A DNA stretch of 8,541 nt from an uncultured Oscillospiraceae bacterium (lineage in GTDB: Bacteria; Bacillota; Clostridia; Oscillospirales; Ruminococcaceae), in assembly GCA_900547015.1 (NCBI GenBank), contig URFD01000071.1:1-8541 (forward strand). Direction: 5' to 3'. The notes under the pieces were generated by a model, which had not been told where the DNA came from, did no database searches, and worked only from the letters and a program-made list of their open reading frames with translations. A program made the position numbers and the translations under genes. Positions 1 to 7,179 of the stretch are shown in pieces. Position 1 is the stretch's first letter; every line of letters begins with the position of its first letter.

Positions 1-5
1 GTCAC

Positions 6-11
6 AGGAGG
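6..11 (+). promoter_or_regulatory. Ribosome binding site of pap
   Basis: A perfect AGGAGG lies 7 bases before the ATG at 19 and 10 bases before a second, in-frame ATG at 22. Both spacings are workable. The first ATG was kept, but the second may be the true start, a difference of one Met. The promoter of this gene lies outside the window. Confidence 0.8.
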
Positions 12-18
12 TTTTCTT

Positions 19-1566
19 ATGATGTATCAGCCACATCTTCTTCAGGATTTCCGGTTCCAAAAATCCGAAATGAGCAGCGACGAGAAAAAGCAGGCAATCA
101 AGCAGCAAAGCGAGCGTCTGGGCAATTTGCAGATGGAGCTACAACGCAGCAAACTGCCGGTCATCGTGCTGGTAGAGGGCTGGGGAACCTCCGGCAAAGG
201 CACCCAGATTGCCTCGATGATTCAAGAGCTGGACCCCAGATTCTTTCAGGTCATCTCCCTGTCCGCTCCCAGCCCGGAGGAGCTGGCAAAGCCCTTCCTC
301 TGCCGCCACATCAAAAACATCCCCGAAAACGGGAAAATCCTGTTTCTGGATTCCGGGTGGATGGACGAATCGGTGCGTGCGCTGGAAAACGGTCAGCTGT
401 CTGTGACCGAATATGCCCACCGTCTGGAGGAAATCCGCATCTTTGAGCGGCAGCTGTGCGACAACGGCTACCTGCTGGTCAAGCTCTTTTTGCACATCGA
501 CCGCAAGGAACAGAAAAAACGCATCCAGCACCTGCTGGACAGTGCCGATACCAGCTGGAGGGTGAGCGAGCACGACCTGTGGCAAAACCGCCACTATGAC
601 CATTGCCGGAAGGATTTTGACGAATTTCTGGAAGCGACCAGCCTTCCCTATGCTCCGTGGCAGGTCATCGATTCCTCCCGGCACAAACAGGCCGAGCTGG
701 AATGTCTGGAAAGCCTGTGCAGCTCGATTGAGCTGGCCTTGCAGAAAAAGGCAGAGGGCATCCTGTCCGGCTCTCAAAACGACCCAGAGTACGACCCACG
801 GCAAAAGCAGTTCCCTTTGGTGAAGATGCCGCTGCTTTCCGAAATCCCGCTGGACCAGCAGATGAGCCGCACAGAGTACAAGGAGCAGCTGAAGTTCTAT
901 CAGAAGAAGCTGGACCACCTGCACGACCAAATCTACCGCTGGAAGATTCCGGTCATTCTGGCCTACGAGGGATGGGATGCAGCCGGCAAGGGCGGCAACA
1001 TCAAGCGTATCACCAGCGCTCTGGACCCACGAGGCTATCAGGTCATCCCGATTGCGGCTCCCAAGCCCTATGAGCTTGCCCGCCACTACCTGTGGAGATT
1101 CTGGCAGCGCCTGCCTAAAAAGGGCCACATCGTCATCTTTGACCGCACCTGGTACGGACGGGTGATGGTGGAGCGTTTGGAGGGCTTCTGCTCCGAAAGC
1201 GACTGGCAGCGCGCCTACACCGAAATCAACGAGTTTGAGCAGCAGCTGAGCGATTGGGGAGCTGTTATCCTCAAATTCTGGATTCAAATTGACAAGGAGA
1301 CACAGCTCGAGCGCTTTGAGGAGCGCCAGAACACCCCGGAAAAGCAGTGGAAAATCACCGACGAGGACTGGCGCAACCGCGAAAAATGGGACGAGTACGA
1401 CTGTGCCGTCAACGAGATGCTGCAAAAGACCAGCACCAGCTATGCTCCTTGGCACATCATCGAATCCAACTGCAAGTATTACGCACGCATCAAGACCCTG
1501 CGTCTGCTGACCGAGGCTCTGGAGGTCGCTGTCGAACAAGCACAGCAGCGTGCAGAGAAAAAATAA
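19..1566 (+). CDS. pap: Polyphosphate:AMP phosphotransferase (two fused PPK2 domains)
   Basis: This 515-residue cytosolic enzyme probably transfers phosphate from inorganic polyphosphate to AMP, giving ADP and shortened polyphosphate. Two polyphosphate kinase 2 domains lie in tandem, at about residues 25-245 and 285-505. Each has a P-loop: EGWGTSGKGT at 53-62 and EGWDAAGKGG at 317-326. The second domain keeps the family's FDRTWYGR motif (374-381), the following VMVER, and the KFWIQIDKETQLERF lid region (419-433). The first domain has LDSGWMDES (110-118) where the DRxWYxR motif should be, so it has lost the conserved Arg and Tyr and is probably not fully catalytic. Fused PPK2 proteins such as Acinetobacter Pap are known AMP-phosphorylating enzymes of about this length. 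The gene stands alone, converges on the ABC operon and ends just before a strong hairpin. Family assignment is firm. AMP as acceptor is inferred from the fused architecture, and ADP remains an alternative. Confidence 0.92.
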   Translation: MMYQPHLLQDFRFQKSEMSSDEKKQAIKQQSERLGNLQMELQRSKLPVIVLVEGWGTSGKGTQIASMIQELDPRFFQVISLSAPSPEELAKPFLCRHIKNIPENGKILFLDSGWMDESVRALENGQLSVTEYAHRLEEIRIFERQLCDNGYLLVKLFLHIDRKEQKKRIQHLLDSADTSWRVSEHDLWQNRHYDHCRKDFDEFLEATSLPYAPWQVIDSSRHKQAELECLESLCSSIELALQKKAEGILSGSQNDPEYDPRQKQFPLVKMPLLSEIPLDQQMSRTEYKEQLKFYQKKLDHLHDQIYRWKIPVILAYEGWDAAGKGGNIKRITSALDPRGYQVIPIAAPKPYELARHYLWRFWQRLPKKGHIVIFDRTWYGRVMVERLEGFCSESDWQRAYTEINEFEQQLSDWGAVILKFWIQIDKETQLERFEERQNTPEKQWKITDEDWRNREKWDEYDCAVNEMLQKTSTSYAPWHIIESNCKYYARIKTLRLLTEALEVAVEQAQQRAEKK

Positions 1567-1580
1567 AAATCCGGACACCA

Positions 1581-1617
1581 AAAGGAGCGAATCCATATCG
1601 AATGGATTCGCTCCTTT
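1581..1617. terminator. Bidirectional intrinsic terminator between converging pap and ABC operon
   Basis: There is a perfect 16-bp inverted repeat (1581-1596 with 1602-1617) around a 5-base loop. On the plus strand it runs into TTTTTT (1615-1620), a good terminator for pap, whose stop codon ends 14 bases upstream. On the minus strand the stem is followed by only a short U run, then a second AT-rich patch at about 1560-1570. It begins 9 bases after the stop codon of the 613-residue ABC gene, so it probably ends that operon too, perhaps less efficiently. Confidence 0.92.
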
Positions 1618-1626
1618 TTTCTTGTG

Positions 1627-3468
1627 TTACTCGCCTTCGCCAACATCTGCAAACTGGCTCTTGTACAGCTCCGCATAGAAGCCGCCGCGCTCCAGAAGCT
1701 GCTGATGGTTTCCGGTTTCGACAATATCGCCGTCCTTCATGACCAGAATCAAATCGGCATCCCGGATGGTAGACAGGCGGTGTGCGATAATAAAGCTGGT
1801 CCGTCCTTCGGTCAGGCGTTCCATCGCACGCTGAATCAACAGCTCTGTTCGGGTATCAACGCTGGAGGTCGCCTCGTCGAGAATCAAAATCTTCGGGTCG
1901 GAGATGATGGTTCTGGCGATGGTCAGCAGCTGCTTCTGACCCTGGCTGATATTGCTGGCCTCCTCGTTGAGGATGGTGTCATAGCCCTGCGGCAGTGTCC
2001 GAACAAAGTGGTCCACCTGAGCGGCCTTCGCTGCTGCGATGACCTCTTCATCGGTTGCGTCCAGTCTGCCGAAGCGGATGTTTTCCCGAATCGTATCGTT
2101 GTACAGCCAGGTGTCCTGCAATACCATACCGAAGGAATCGCGGAGATTCTCTCGGGTGAACTGTCTGACATCATAGCCGTTGAGCAGAATCGCGCCCTCG
2201 TTCACATCATAGAAGCGCATCAGGAGCTTGACGATTGTGGTCTTGCCTGCGCCGGTCGGGCCAACGATGGCAACCTTGGTACCCGGCTGGATGACCGCAG
2301 AGAAATCGTTGATGATGGTTTTTTCCGGCACATATCCAAAATGAACATGAGCGAAGTAAACCGAGCCGTCAATCTGTTCTGCACCCACCGAGGTTTCCGG
2401 GTCAGCAGGCTCTTCCTCTTCCTCAAGGAAGGCAAAAACTCGCTCCGAAGCCGCAGCGGTCTGCTGGAGCACGTTGGAGATATTGGCAATCTGTGTAATC
2501 GGCTGGGTAAAGTTGCGGACATACTGGGTGAAGGCCTGAATATCGCCGACGGTGATGGTGCCCTTCAGGCTGAGAAAACCGCCCAGAACGCAGATGCCCA
2601 CATAGCCCAGATTGCCAACAAAGTTCATCAGCGGCATCATGATGCCGGAAAGGAACTGGCTCTTCCATGCAGCACCGTACAGATTATCGTTGAGTTGCTC
2701 AAAAGTTTTGATGCTGTTTTCCTGACCGTTGAATGCGGTGACAACGGTGTGAGCGCCGTACATTTCCTCTACATGGCCGTTGACATGGCCCAGATATTCC
2801 TGCTGCTTCCGGAAGAACGGCTGGCTGCGCTTGACCACATTGCTGACAATCAGCACGCTCAGTGGCAGGATGCACAGAGCAATCAGCGTCATCATCGGGC
2901 TGATGGAGAGCATCATGCACAGGACACCAATCATCATCGTGATGTTGGTCACAATCTGAGACAAGCTCTGGTTGAGCGTCTGGGTGATGGTGTCGACATC
3001 GTTGGTGATGCGGCTGAGCACCTCTCCGTTTGGAACACGGTCGAAGTAGGACAGCGGCATCCGGTCAATCTTTTCGCTGATATCCTTTCTCATCGAATAG
3101 CTCAGCTTGGTTGCAACACCGGACATCACCCAACCCTGTACATAGGACAGGAGCGCACTGAGCACATACAGTCCTGCCAGGAAGGTCAGAATCTGAGCAA
3201 TCGCCGAAAAGTCGATGCTGCCGGTTCCGGTGAGCATCGCAACCAGTCCCTCAAACAGACGGGTGGTTGCCTTACCCAAAATCTTGGGTCCGAAAATAGA
3301 GAATACAGTGCTGGCTGCGGCACAACACAGCACCAGAAAAATACTGGGAAGAAACTTTTTCAGATATCCCATCAATTTGCCCATCGTGCCTTTGAAGTCC
3401 TTGGCTTTTTCTCCGGGCATTAACGCGTGAGGTCCTCCGTGACCTCCTCCCACTCTTGGTCCTGCCAT
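1627..3468 (-). CDS. ABC exporter half-transporter, catalytic-site subunit (YfiC/TM288-like)
   Basis: This 613-residue fused permease-ATPase is the second subunit of a probable heterodimeric multidrug-type exporter in the cytoplasmic membrane. It has a Gly-rich N-terminal tail (residues 1-20) with the MPGEKAKDFKGT lead-in common in this subfamily. Six membrane segments follow, at about 40-60, 91-112, 168-188, 190-212, 277-300 and 305-325. The nucleotide-binding domain spans about 368-600: Walker A GPTGAGKTT (403-411), Q-loop Q451, signature ISQGQ (507-511), Walker B ILILDE with catalytic E532, D-loop SSVD and H-loop H563. Walker B and the H-loop are intact, but the signature departs from LSGGQ. 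This is the mirror image of the partner's defects and marks the subunit that donates the active Walker site. Its ATG shares one base with the partner's stop (TAATG), with AAGGAGGAG 8 bases upstream, so translation is probably coupled. The exported substrate cannot be read from the sequence. Confidence 0.95.
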   Translation of the reverse strand: MAGPRVGGGHGGPHALMPGEKAKDFKGTMGKLMGYLKKFLPSIFLVLCCAAASTVFSIFGPKILGKATTRLFEGLVAMLTGTGSIDFSAIAQILTFLAGLYVLSALLSYVQGWVMSGVATKLSYSMRKDISEKIDRMPLSYFDRVPNGEVLSRITNDVDTITQTLNQSLSQIVTNITMMIGVLCMMLSISPMMTLIALCILPLSVLIVSNVVKRSQPFFRKQQEYLGHVNGHVEEMYGAHTVVTAFNGQENSIKTFEQLNDNLYGAAWKSQFLSGIMMPLMNFVGNLGYVGICVLGGFLSLKGTITVGDIQAFTQYVRNFTQPITQIANISNVLQQTAAASERVFAFLEEEEEPADPETSVGAEQIDGSVYFAHVHFGYVPEKTIINDFSAVIQPGTKVAIVGPTGAGKTTIVKLLMRFYDVNEGAILLNGYDVRQFTRENLRDSFGMVLQDTWLYNDTIRENIRFGRLDATDEEVIAAAKAAQVDHFVRTLPQGYDTILNEEASNISQGQKQLLTIARTIISDPKILILDEATSSVDTRTELLIQRAMERLTEGRTSFIIAHRLSTIRDADLILVMKDGDIVETGNHQQLLERGGFYAELYKSQFADVGEGE

Positions 3469-5678
3469 TATGCCAACTCCTCCTTCGACAGCTGACTTTC
3501 CGCAATCTCGCGGTAGGTCTTACAATTTTTCAACAGGTCCTCATGCTTGCCGATTCCCAGGATTTTACCCTCATCCAGCACCACAATCTGGTCTGCCTGC
3601 ATGATGGTGGAAACACGCTGTGCCACGATAAAGACGGTGGCATTCTCGGTGTAACCCTTCAAAGCCTTTCTGAGCTTGGCATCGGTCTTAAAGTCCAGCG
3701 CAGAGAAGGTATCGTCGAAGATATAAATCGGCGGCTTTTTGACCAGCGCACGAGCGATGGAAAGACGCTGACGCTGTCCGCCCGATACGTTGGTGCCTCC
3801 CTGGCTGATTTCGGTGTCGTATCCTTTTTCCAGTGTCCGGATAAATTCGTCCGCCTGAGCGACCTGTGCGCTCTGCTCGAGCAGCTGGTCGCTGGCCTGA
3901 GCATTGGCATAGCGCAGGTTGCTGGCAACCGTTCCGCTGAACAGCTGGCCCTTCTGTGGGACATAACCAATCTGGTCGCGCAGCTCCTGCTGGCTCAACT
4001 GTCGAACATCGATTCCATCGACGGTGACACTGCCGTGGGTCACATCATAGAAACGGGGAATCAGATTGATGAGGGTCGATTTGCCCGAGCCGGTACTGCC
4101 GATAAAGGCGGTGGTCTGTCCGGGCTGTGCGGTAAAGGTGATATGCTCCAAAACATCGGCATCCGCGCCGTCATATCGGAAGGAAACATCCTTGAACTCG
4201 ACCAGACCGCTCGGTCTTTTTGCAAAGTGTTTTGGCTGCTTGGGGTCTGCTACTTTGTTTTCGGTGGTCAGAATCTCATTGATTCGTTCCGCCGAAACCG
4301 AAGCTCTTGGAACCATGATAAACATTATGCTGATGAACAAGAAGCTCATGATGACGTGCATCGCATACTGGATGAATGCCATCATGTCGCCGACCTGCAG
4401 GGTGCTCTGTTCAATCTGCTTTCCGCCGAACCAGACAATCAGCAGTGAAATGCCATTCATCACAAAGGTCATCACCGGCATCATGGTTGCCATGGCACGG
4501 TTGACAAAGAGGGTGTTGGAGGTCAAATCCCGGTTGGCTCCGTCAAAGCGCTTCTGGACGAAGTCCTGATTGGCAAAGGCACGGATGACCATGATACCGG
4601 AAAGCTCCTCACGGCTGACCAGATTCAGGCGGTCAACCAGAGACTGCATCTTTTTAAAGCGAGGCAAGGCGATACTGAACAGGGTGCTGATCAATCCCAG
4701 CATCACAATCAGCGCCAGTGCCATAATCCATGCCAGACTGATGCTTTTGGAAACACCCATAATCAGACCGCCAAGGCCCATGATTGGAGCAAAGCACATC
4801 ATGCGGAAGCCCATGCTCAAAAAGTTCTGAATCTGTGTGATGTCGTTGGTGGAACGGGTAATCAAGCTGGCAGTGGAGAACTGGTCCATCTCACTGTTGT
4901 TGAAATTGGTGACCTTAGAAAAGACATCTCTGCGCAGGTCGCGTCCCACACCGGCGCCCAATCGGGAAAGGCAGAAACCTGCTGCGATGGCACAGCTGGT
5001 CAGCAGGACGGTCAGCCCCAGCATCTTGAGGCCGTCCATCAGGATATAATTGGTCTGAATGGCATCGGTATCCGCGCCCAGCACACGATAGAAGCTCTTG
5101 ACCAGCACCGGGCCTGTCTGAGAAATCATCGTTTCCGGGGTTACTGCCGCTTCTCTAATCGCCGACTGAATCTGCTCCTGCATCGCAGGCTGTCTCAGCG
5201 CCATCATCATCTGCTCCATCACCTGCGGGTCGATGCTGGTTTCCTTTGCGCTGCCGCTCGAGTCGCCGCCCTGCTTGTCTGCCATCTGCTTAATGGTCAG
5301 AACCATCGCATAGGACGCACGGGAAAATGCCGACTCAACCTGCTCCGACGATTCGCCAAGTATCGCATAGTCGCCCGCTTGCAGATTTGGATAGGTTTTC
5401 TGAAGCTCTGCGAGGTCGCCGGCTTCCAGTTGGGTGTAGGCGCCCTGCGCTGTGGCCTTGTCCTCCTCGGACATAAACATCTGAATCATCTGCATACTCT
5501 GCGCATCAATCGCCTTGGGCGCAGAATAGGTAATACCACCCTGCTGCAAACCGACGTTTACGATATCACTCATATAGTTCGGCAGCGTCAGCTCCAGCAT
5601 TGCCTGACCGAACAGGAGCATGACTGCTCCCAGCAGCAGAGCGATATACGGTTTGAGATATCGCTTAATTTTTAACAT
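3468..5678 (-). CDS. ABC exporter half-transporter with degenerate ATP site (YfiB/TM287-like), large external insert
   Basis: This 736-residue subunit is the first ABC gene of the marR operon and the partner of the 613-residue subunit. Membrane segment 1 is at about 11-33, and segments 2-6 lie between 212 and 456. The nucleotide-binding domain spans about 492-725: Walker A GSTGSGKST (527-535), Q-loop Q575, canonical signature VSGGQ (631-635), Walker B IYIFDD (651-656), D-loop SALD and H-loop IVAQR. Asp656 replaces the catalytic Glu and Gln687 replaces the H-loop His. Family knowledge says such a subunit contributes the non-hydrolysing site while lending its good signature to the partner. Usual length is 570-600 residues. 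The excess is an insert at about 36-212 between segments 1 and 2, predicted extracytoplasmic, without Cys and with Met/Gln-rich stretches around 61-70 and 153-172. The start has AGGAGG 11 bases upstream and lies 38 bases after the marR stop. Confidence 0.95.
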   Translation of the reverse strand: MLKIKRYLKPYIALLLGAVMLLFGQAMLELTLPNYMSDIVNVGLQQGGITYSAPKAIDAQSMQMIQMFMSEEDKATAQGAYTQLEAGDLAELQKTYPNLQAGDYAILGESSEQVESAFSRASYAMVLTIKQMADKQGGDSSGSAKETSIDPQVMEQMMMALRQPAMQEQIQSAIREAAVTPETMISQTGPVLVKSFYRVLGADTDAIQTNYILMDGLKMLGLTVLLTSCAIAAGFCLSRLGAGVGRDLRRDVFSKVTNFNNSEMDQFSTASLITRSTNDITQIQNFLSMGFRMMCFAPIMGLGGLIMGVSKSISLAWIMALALIVMLGLISTLFSIALPRFKKMQSLVDRLNLVSREELSGIMVIRAFANQDFVQKRFDGANRDLTSNTLFVNRAMATMMPVMTFVMNGISLLIVWFGGKQIEQSTLQVGDMMAFIQYAMHVIMSFLFISIMFIMVPRASVSAERINEILTTENKVADPKQPKHFAKRPSGLVEFKDVSFRYDGADADVLEHITFTAQPGQTTAFIGSTGSGKSTLINLIPRFYDVTHGSVTVDGIDVRQLSQQELRDQIGYVPQKGQLFSGTVASNLRYANAQASDQLLEQSAQVAQADEFIRTLEKGYDTEISQGGTNVSGGQRQRLSIARALVKKPPIYIFDDTFSALDFKTDAKLRKALKGYTENATVFIVAQRVSTIMQADQIVVLDEGKILGIGKHEDLLKNCKTYREIAESQLSKEELA
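3477..3485 (-). promoter_or_regulatory. Ribosome binding site inside the end of the upstream ABC gene
   Basis: On the minus strand AAGGAGGAG lies within the last codons of the 736-residue subunit, 8 bases before the ATG of the 613-residue subunit. Together with the TAATG stop/start overlap (3470-3466) it supports coupled translation and roughly equal amounts of two proteins expected to pair one to one. Confidence 0.85.
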
Positions 5679-5689
5679 AGCGTATTGTT

Positions 5690-5695
5690 CCTCCT
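5690..5695 (-). promoter_or_regulatory. Ribosome binding site of the first ABC gene
   Basis: A perfect AGGAGG on the minus strand lies 11 bases before the ATG at 5678, slightly longer than ideal spacing. No promoter or terminator was seen in the 38-base gap after marR, so this gene is probably expressed only from the marR promoter. Confidence 0.75.
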
Positions 5696-5716
5696 GCCAT
5701 CTTGAAAATCAAAAAT

Positions 5717-6202
5717 CTATTGGTGTTTTTCCTTGACCGACTCCTCTATGACACCTGCCAGCTTCTCCAGCACCCGAATCAGGGTTTCGCTGTCCTCCTG
5801 ACCCATCTTCTCCAGAATACTGCCAATCTCCCTGACCATATCCTGATAGGAGCTTTGCAGCAGCTCCACTCCCGACGGGGTGAGCTGAATCCAAATGGTG
5901 CGTTTATCCTTTTCATCCGGAGTTCTGCTGACATATCCGGCTGCTTCCAGCTTGCTGATGCGCTGGCTGACTGCCGGCATACTCTGTTCCATGACACCGG
6001 CCAGAACCGAAAGGGTCATCGGCTCGAATGGGTCCCGCTCCCCTTTTCGCTCGGAAGGGCATTTTCCGCCGTGCCGCAGCGCCAGCAGGGTTCCAAACTG
6101 CGACTTGCTGACCTCGGGCTTCGGGGTAAAATCCGCCCACGCCCGCCGTGTCCTATCCATCAGGCGGAACAGCTTCATGCAGCGTTCGCTATCAATTGCC
6201 AT
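5717..6202 (-). CDS. MarR-family transcriptional regulator of the ABC exporter operon
   Basis: This 161-residue winged helix-turn-helix protein is a probable dimeric, ligand-responsive repressor. The DNA-binding core lies at about 63-93 (TLSVLAGVMEQSMPAVSQR and ISKLEAAGYVSR). The wing DEKDKRTIWIQLT follows at 96-108 and is a close match to the DxxDxR wing of MarR proteins. N-terminal (about 5-22) and C-terminal (about 112-158) helices would form the dimer interface. A polar, charged stretch at about 45-61 separates the first core helix from the recognition domain and is longer than in minimal MarR proteins. The gene is first in the operon with the two exporter genes, the usual arrangement for MarR-controlled efflux. 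Palindromes overlapping its transcription start suggest self-repression. The start ATG has AAAGGAGA 5 bases upstream. The inducer is unknown; an activator role is less likely given the operator position. Confidence 0.93.
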   Translation of the reverse strand: MAIDSERCMKLFRLMDRTRRAWADFTPKPEVSKSQFGTLLALRHGGKCPSERKGERDPFEPMTLSVLAGVMEQSMPAVSQRISKLEAAGYVSRTPDEKDKRTIWIQLTPSGVELLQSSYQDMVREIGSILEKMGQEDSETLIRVLEKLAGVIEESVKEKHQ

Positions 6203-6207
6203 ATTGT

Positions 6208-6215
6208 TCTCCTTT
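6208..6215 (-). promoter_or_regulatory. Ribosome binding site of marR
   Basis: AAAGGAGA on the minus strand lies 5 bases before the ATG at 6202. It supports that start over the internal Met at residue 9. Confidence 0.75.
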
Positions 6216-6236
6216 CCGACAAACTATTTAACCAAA

Positions 6237-6268
6237 GTAATTATCCAAGTTAATTACCTACCTTAACT
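6237..6268 (-). promoter_or_regulatory. Putative MarR operator: overlapping palindromes
   Basis: Two 21-base inverted repeats overlap here. One (6237-6257) has perfect 7-bp arms GTAATTA/TAATTAC around a 7-base spacer. The other (6248-6268) has perfect 6-bp arms AGTTAA/TTAACT around 9 bases. A looser third pair, TTAAC/GTTAA, spans 6229-6254. They lie between the -10 box and the ribosome binding site, covering about -6 to +26 of the predicted transcript. A bound dimer there would block initiation or early elongation. That MarR binds here is an inference from position and symmetry. Confidence 0.7.
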
Positions 6269-6297
6269 ATTTTATCCCGAATGTTTTTCTCTGTCAA
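6269..6297 (-). promoter_or_regulatory. Sigma-A promoter of the marR-ABC operon
   Basis: On the minus strand there is a perfect -35 TTGACA (6297-6292), a 17-base spacer and a -10 TAAAAT (6274-6269, five of six). Transcription should start near 6262, giving a leader of about 60 bases. An A/T-rich tract upstream (6306-6332) sits where an UP element would lie. The promoter is intrinsically strong, which fits an operon kept off by repression. Confidence 0.88.
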
Positions 6298-6360
6298 CAT
6301 TGCCGAATATATTTCATATTTTTTTAACATTATGACCTGCCTGATTCTTATTCTGCATAC

Positions 6361-6396
6361 AAAAATCCCTCTGACACCATTGGCATCAGAGGGATT
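6361..6396 (-). terminator. Intrinsic terminator of yebC
   Basis: Perfect 11-bp arms (6364-6374 with 6386-6396) enclose an 11-base loop. On the minus strand the stem ends in TTTTT. It lies 18 bases after the yebC stop and about 60 bases before the marR -35 box, so it insulates the efflux operon from yebC transcription. On the plus strand there is no T run. Confidence 0.9.
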
Positions 6397-6414
6397 GTCT
6401 GTTTGATGATTCGA

Positions 6415-7161
6415 TTATTCTTCTTCCGGAGCTTCCCAGTTATGATATACTTCCTGAACATCATCGTTGTCCTCGAGCATATCCAGGAGCTTCTGCATCT
6501 TTTCGCACAGTTCCGGGTCATCGATTTTGGTGTAGGTGGATGGAACCTTCTGGATGTCGGCCTCCATCAGAGGGTAGCCTTTTGCCTCCAGAGCCTCACG
6601 AACCGCACGGAATTCGTTCGGGTCGCTGGTTGCAGAAATCTCGATGACGCCTTCGCCAAACTCGAAATCCTCTGCACCTGCCTCCATGCAGTCCTCCATG
6701 ATCTGGTCCTCGGTATATTTTTCGTCCTCGTTGTCGATGACGATGACACCTTTATCGCTGAACATAAAGGAAACGCAGCCGGTCTGGCCGAGGTTGCCGC
6801 CGCACTTGTCAAAGTAGTGGCGCAGGTCGCCGGCGGTTCTGTTCTTGTTGTCGGTCAGTGCCTCTACAATGACAGCAACGCCGCACGGGCCATAGCCTTC
6901 GTACACCATATCAACATAGGTGTTCTTGTCGCCGTCGCCCGCTGCCTTCTTGATGATACGGTCGATGTTGTCGTTTGGTACGTTGTTTGCTTTTGCCTTG
7001 GCAATCAGGTCGCGCAGCTTGCCGTTATTCATGGGGTCCGGACCGCCTTCGCGGACAGCAACTGCCATCTCACGACCGATCTTGGTAAAAATCTTACCCT
7101 TCTGCGCATCGGTCTTTTCCTTTTTCCGCTTGATATTATTCCACTTAGAATGTCCTGACAT
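6415..7161 (-). CDS. yebC: YebC/PmpR family protein (translation/transcription factor)
   Basis: This 248-residue protein is full length for the family. The N-terminus MSGHSKWNNIKRKKEKTDAQ followed by GKIFTKIGREM is the family hallmark. The three-domain fold is visible as a basic helical N-terminal domain (1-75), a central alpha/beta domain starting near GYGPCGVAVIVEALTDNKNRT (about 90-110), and an acidic C-terminal domain ending APEEE. Older work treats members as DNA-binding regulators (PmpR-type). More recent work on YebC and its mitochondrial homologue TACO1 links them to translation of proline-rich stretches on the ribosome. Which role applies here cannot be decided from sequence. The protein is cytosolic. 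The start has AAGGAG 9 bases upstream. The gene is monocistronic, or receives read-through from the EpsG-like gene, since no intrinsic terminator was seen between them. Confidence 0.96.
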   Translation of the reverse strand: MSGHSKWNNIKRKKEKTDAQKGKIFTKIGREMAVAVREGGPDPMNNGKLRDLIAKAKANNVPNDNIDRIIKKAAGDGDKNTYVDMVYEGYGPCGVAVIVEALTDNKNRTAGDLRHYFDKCGGNLGQTGCVSFMFSDKGVIVIDNEDEKYTEDQIMEDCMEAGAEDFEFGEGVIEISATSDPNEFRAVREALEAKGYPLMEADIQKVPSTYTKIDDPELCEKMQKLLDMLEDNDDVQEVYHNWEAPEEE

Positions 7162-7170
7162 GATTGAATT

Positions 7171-7176
7171 CTCCTT
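7171..7176 (-). promoter_or_regulatory. Ribosome binding site of yebC
   Basis: AAGGAG on the minus strand, at the end of an A-rich run, lies 9 bases before the ATG at 7161 and fixes the start at the conserved MSGHSKW sequence. Confidence 0.8.
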
Positions 7177-7179
7177 TTT

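Noticed and set aside
139..1596. 485-codon open frame antisense to pap
   Set aside because: It is fully opposite a gene with clear PPK2 motifs, its translation shows no recognisable domain and it has no ribosome binding site. It reads as a codon-usage shadow.
1624..3423. 599-codon open frame antisense to the 613-residue ABC gene
   Set aside because: The minus-strand frame carries all ABC motifs. The plus-strand translation is low in structure and rich in His, Gln and Asn, as expected for a reverse-complement shadow, and it overlaps the shared terminator.
3456..4448. 330-codon open frame antisense to the 736-residue ABC gene
   Set aside because: It is a shadow of the ATPase domain, with no start signal and no recognisable family.
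6298..6360. Possible small gene or RNA between the yebC terminator and the marR promoter
   Set aside because: The stretch is A/T-rich with no start plus ribosome binding site and no stable fold. It is better explained as an UP element and spacer.
6403..7158. 251-codon open frame antisense to yebC
   Set aside because: YebC on the minus strand is unmistakable. The opposite frame is a near-exact mirror of it, begins next to the yebC terminator and lacks a ribosome binding site.
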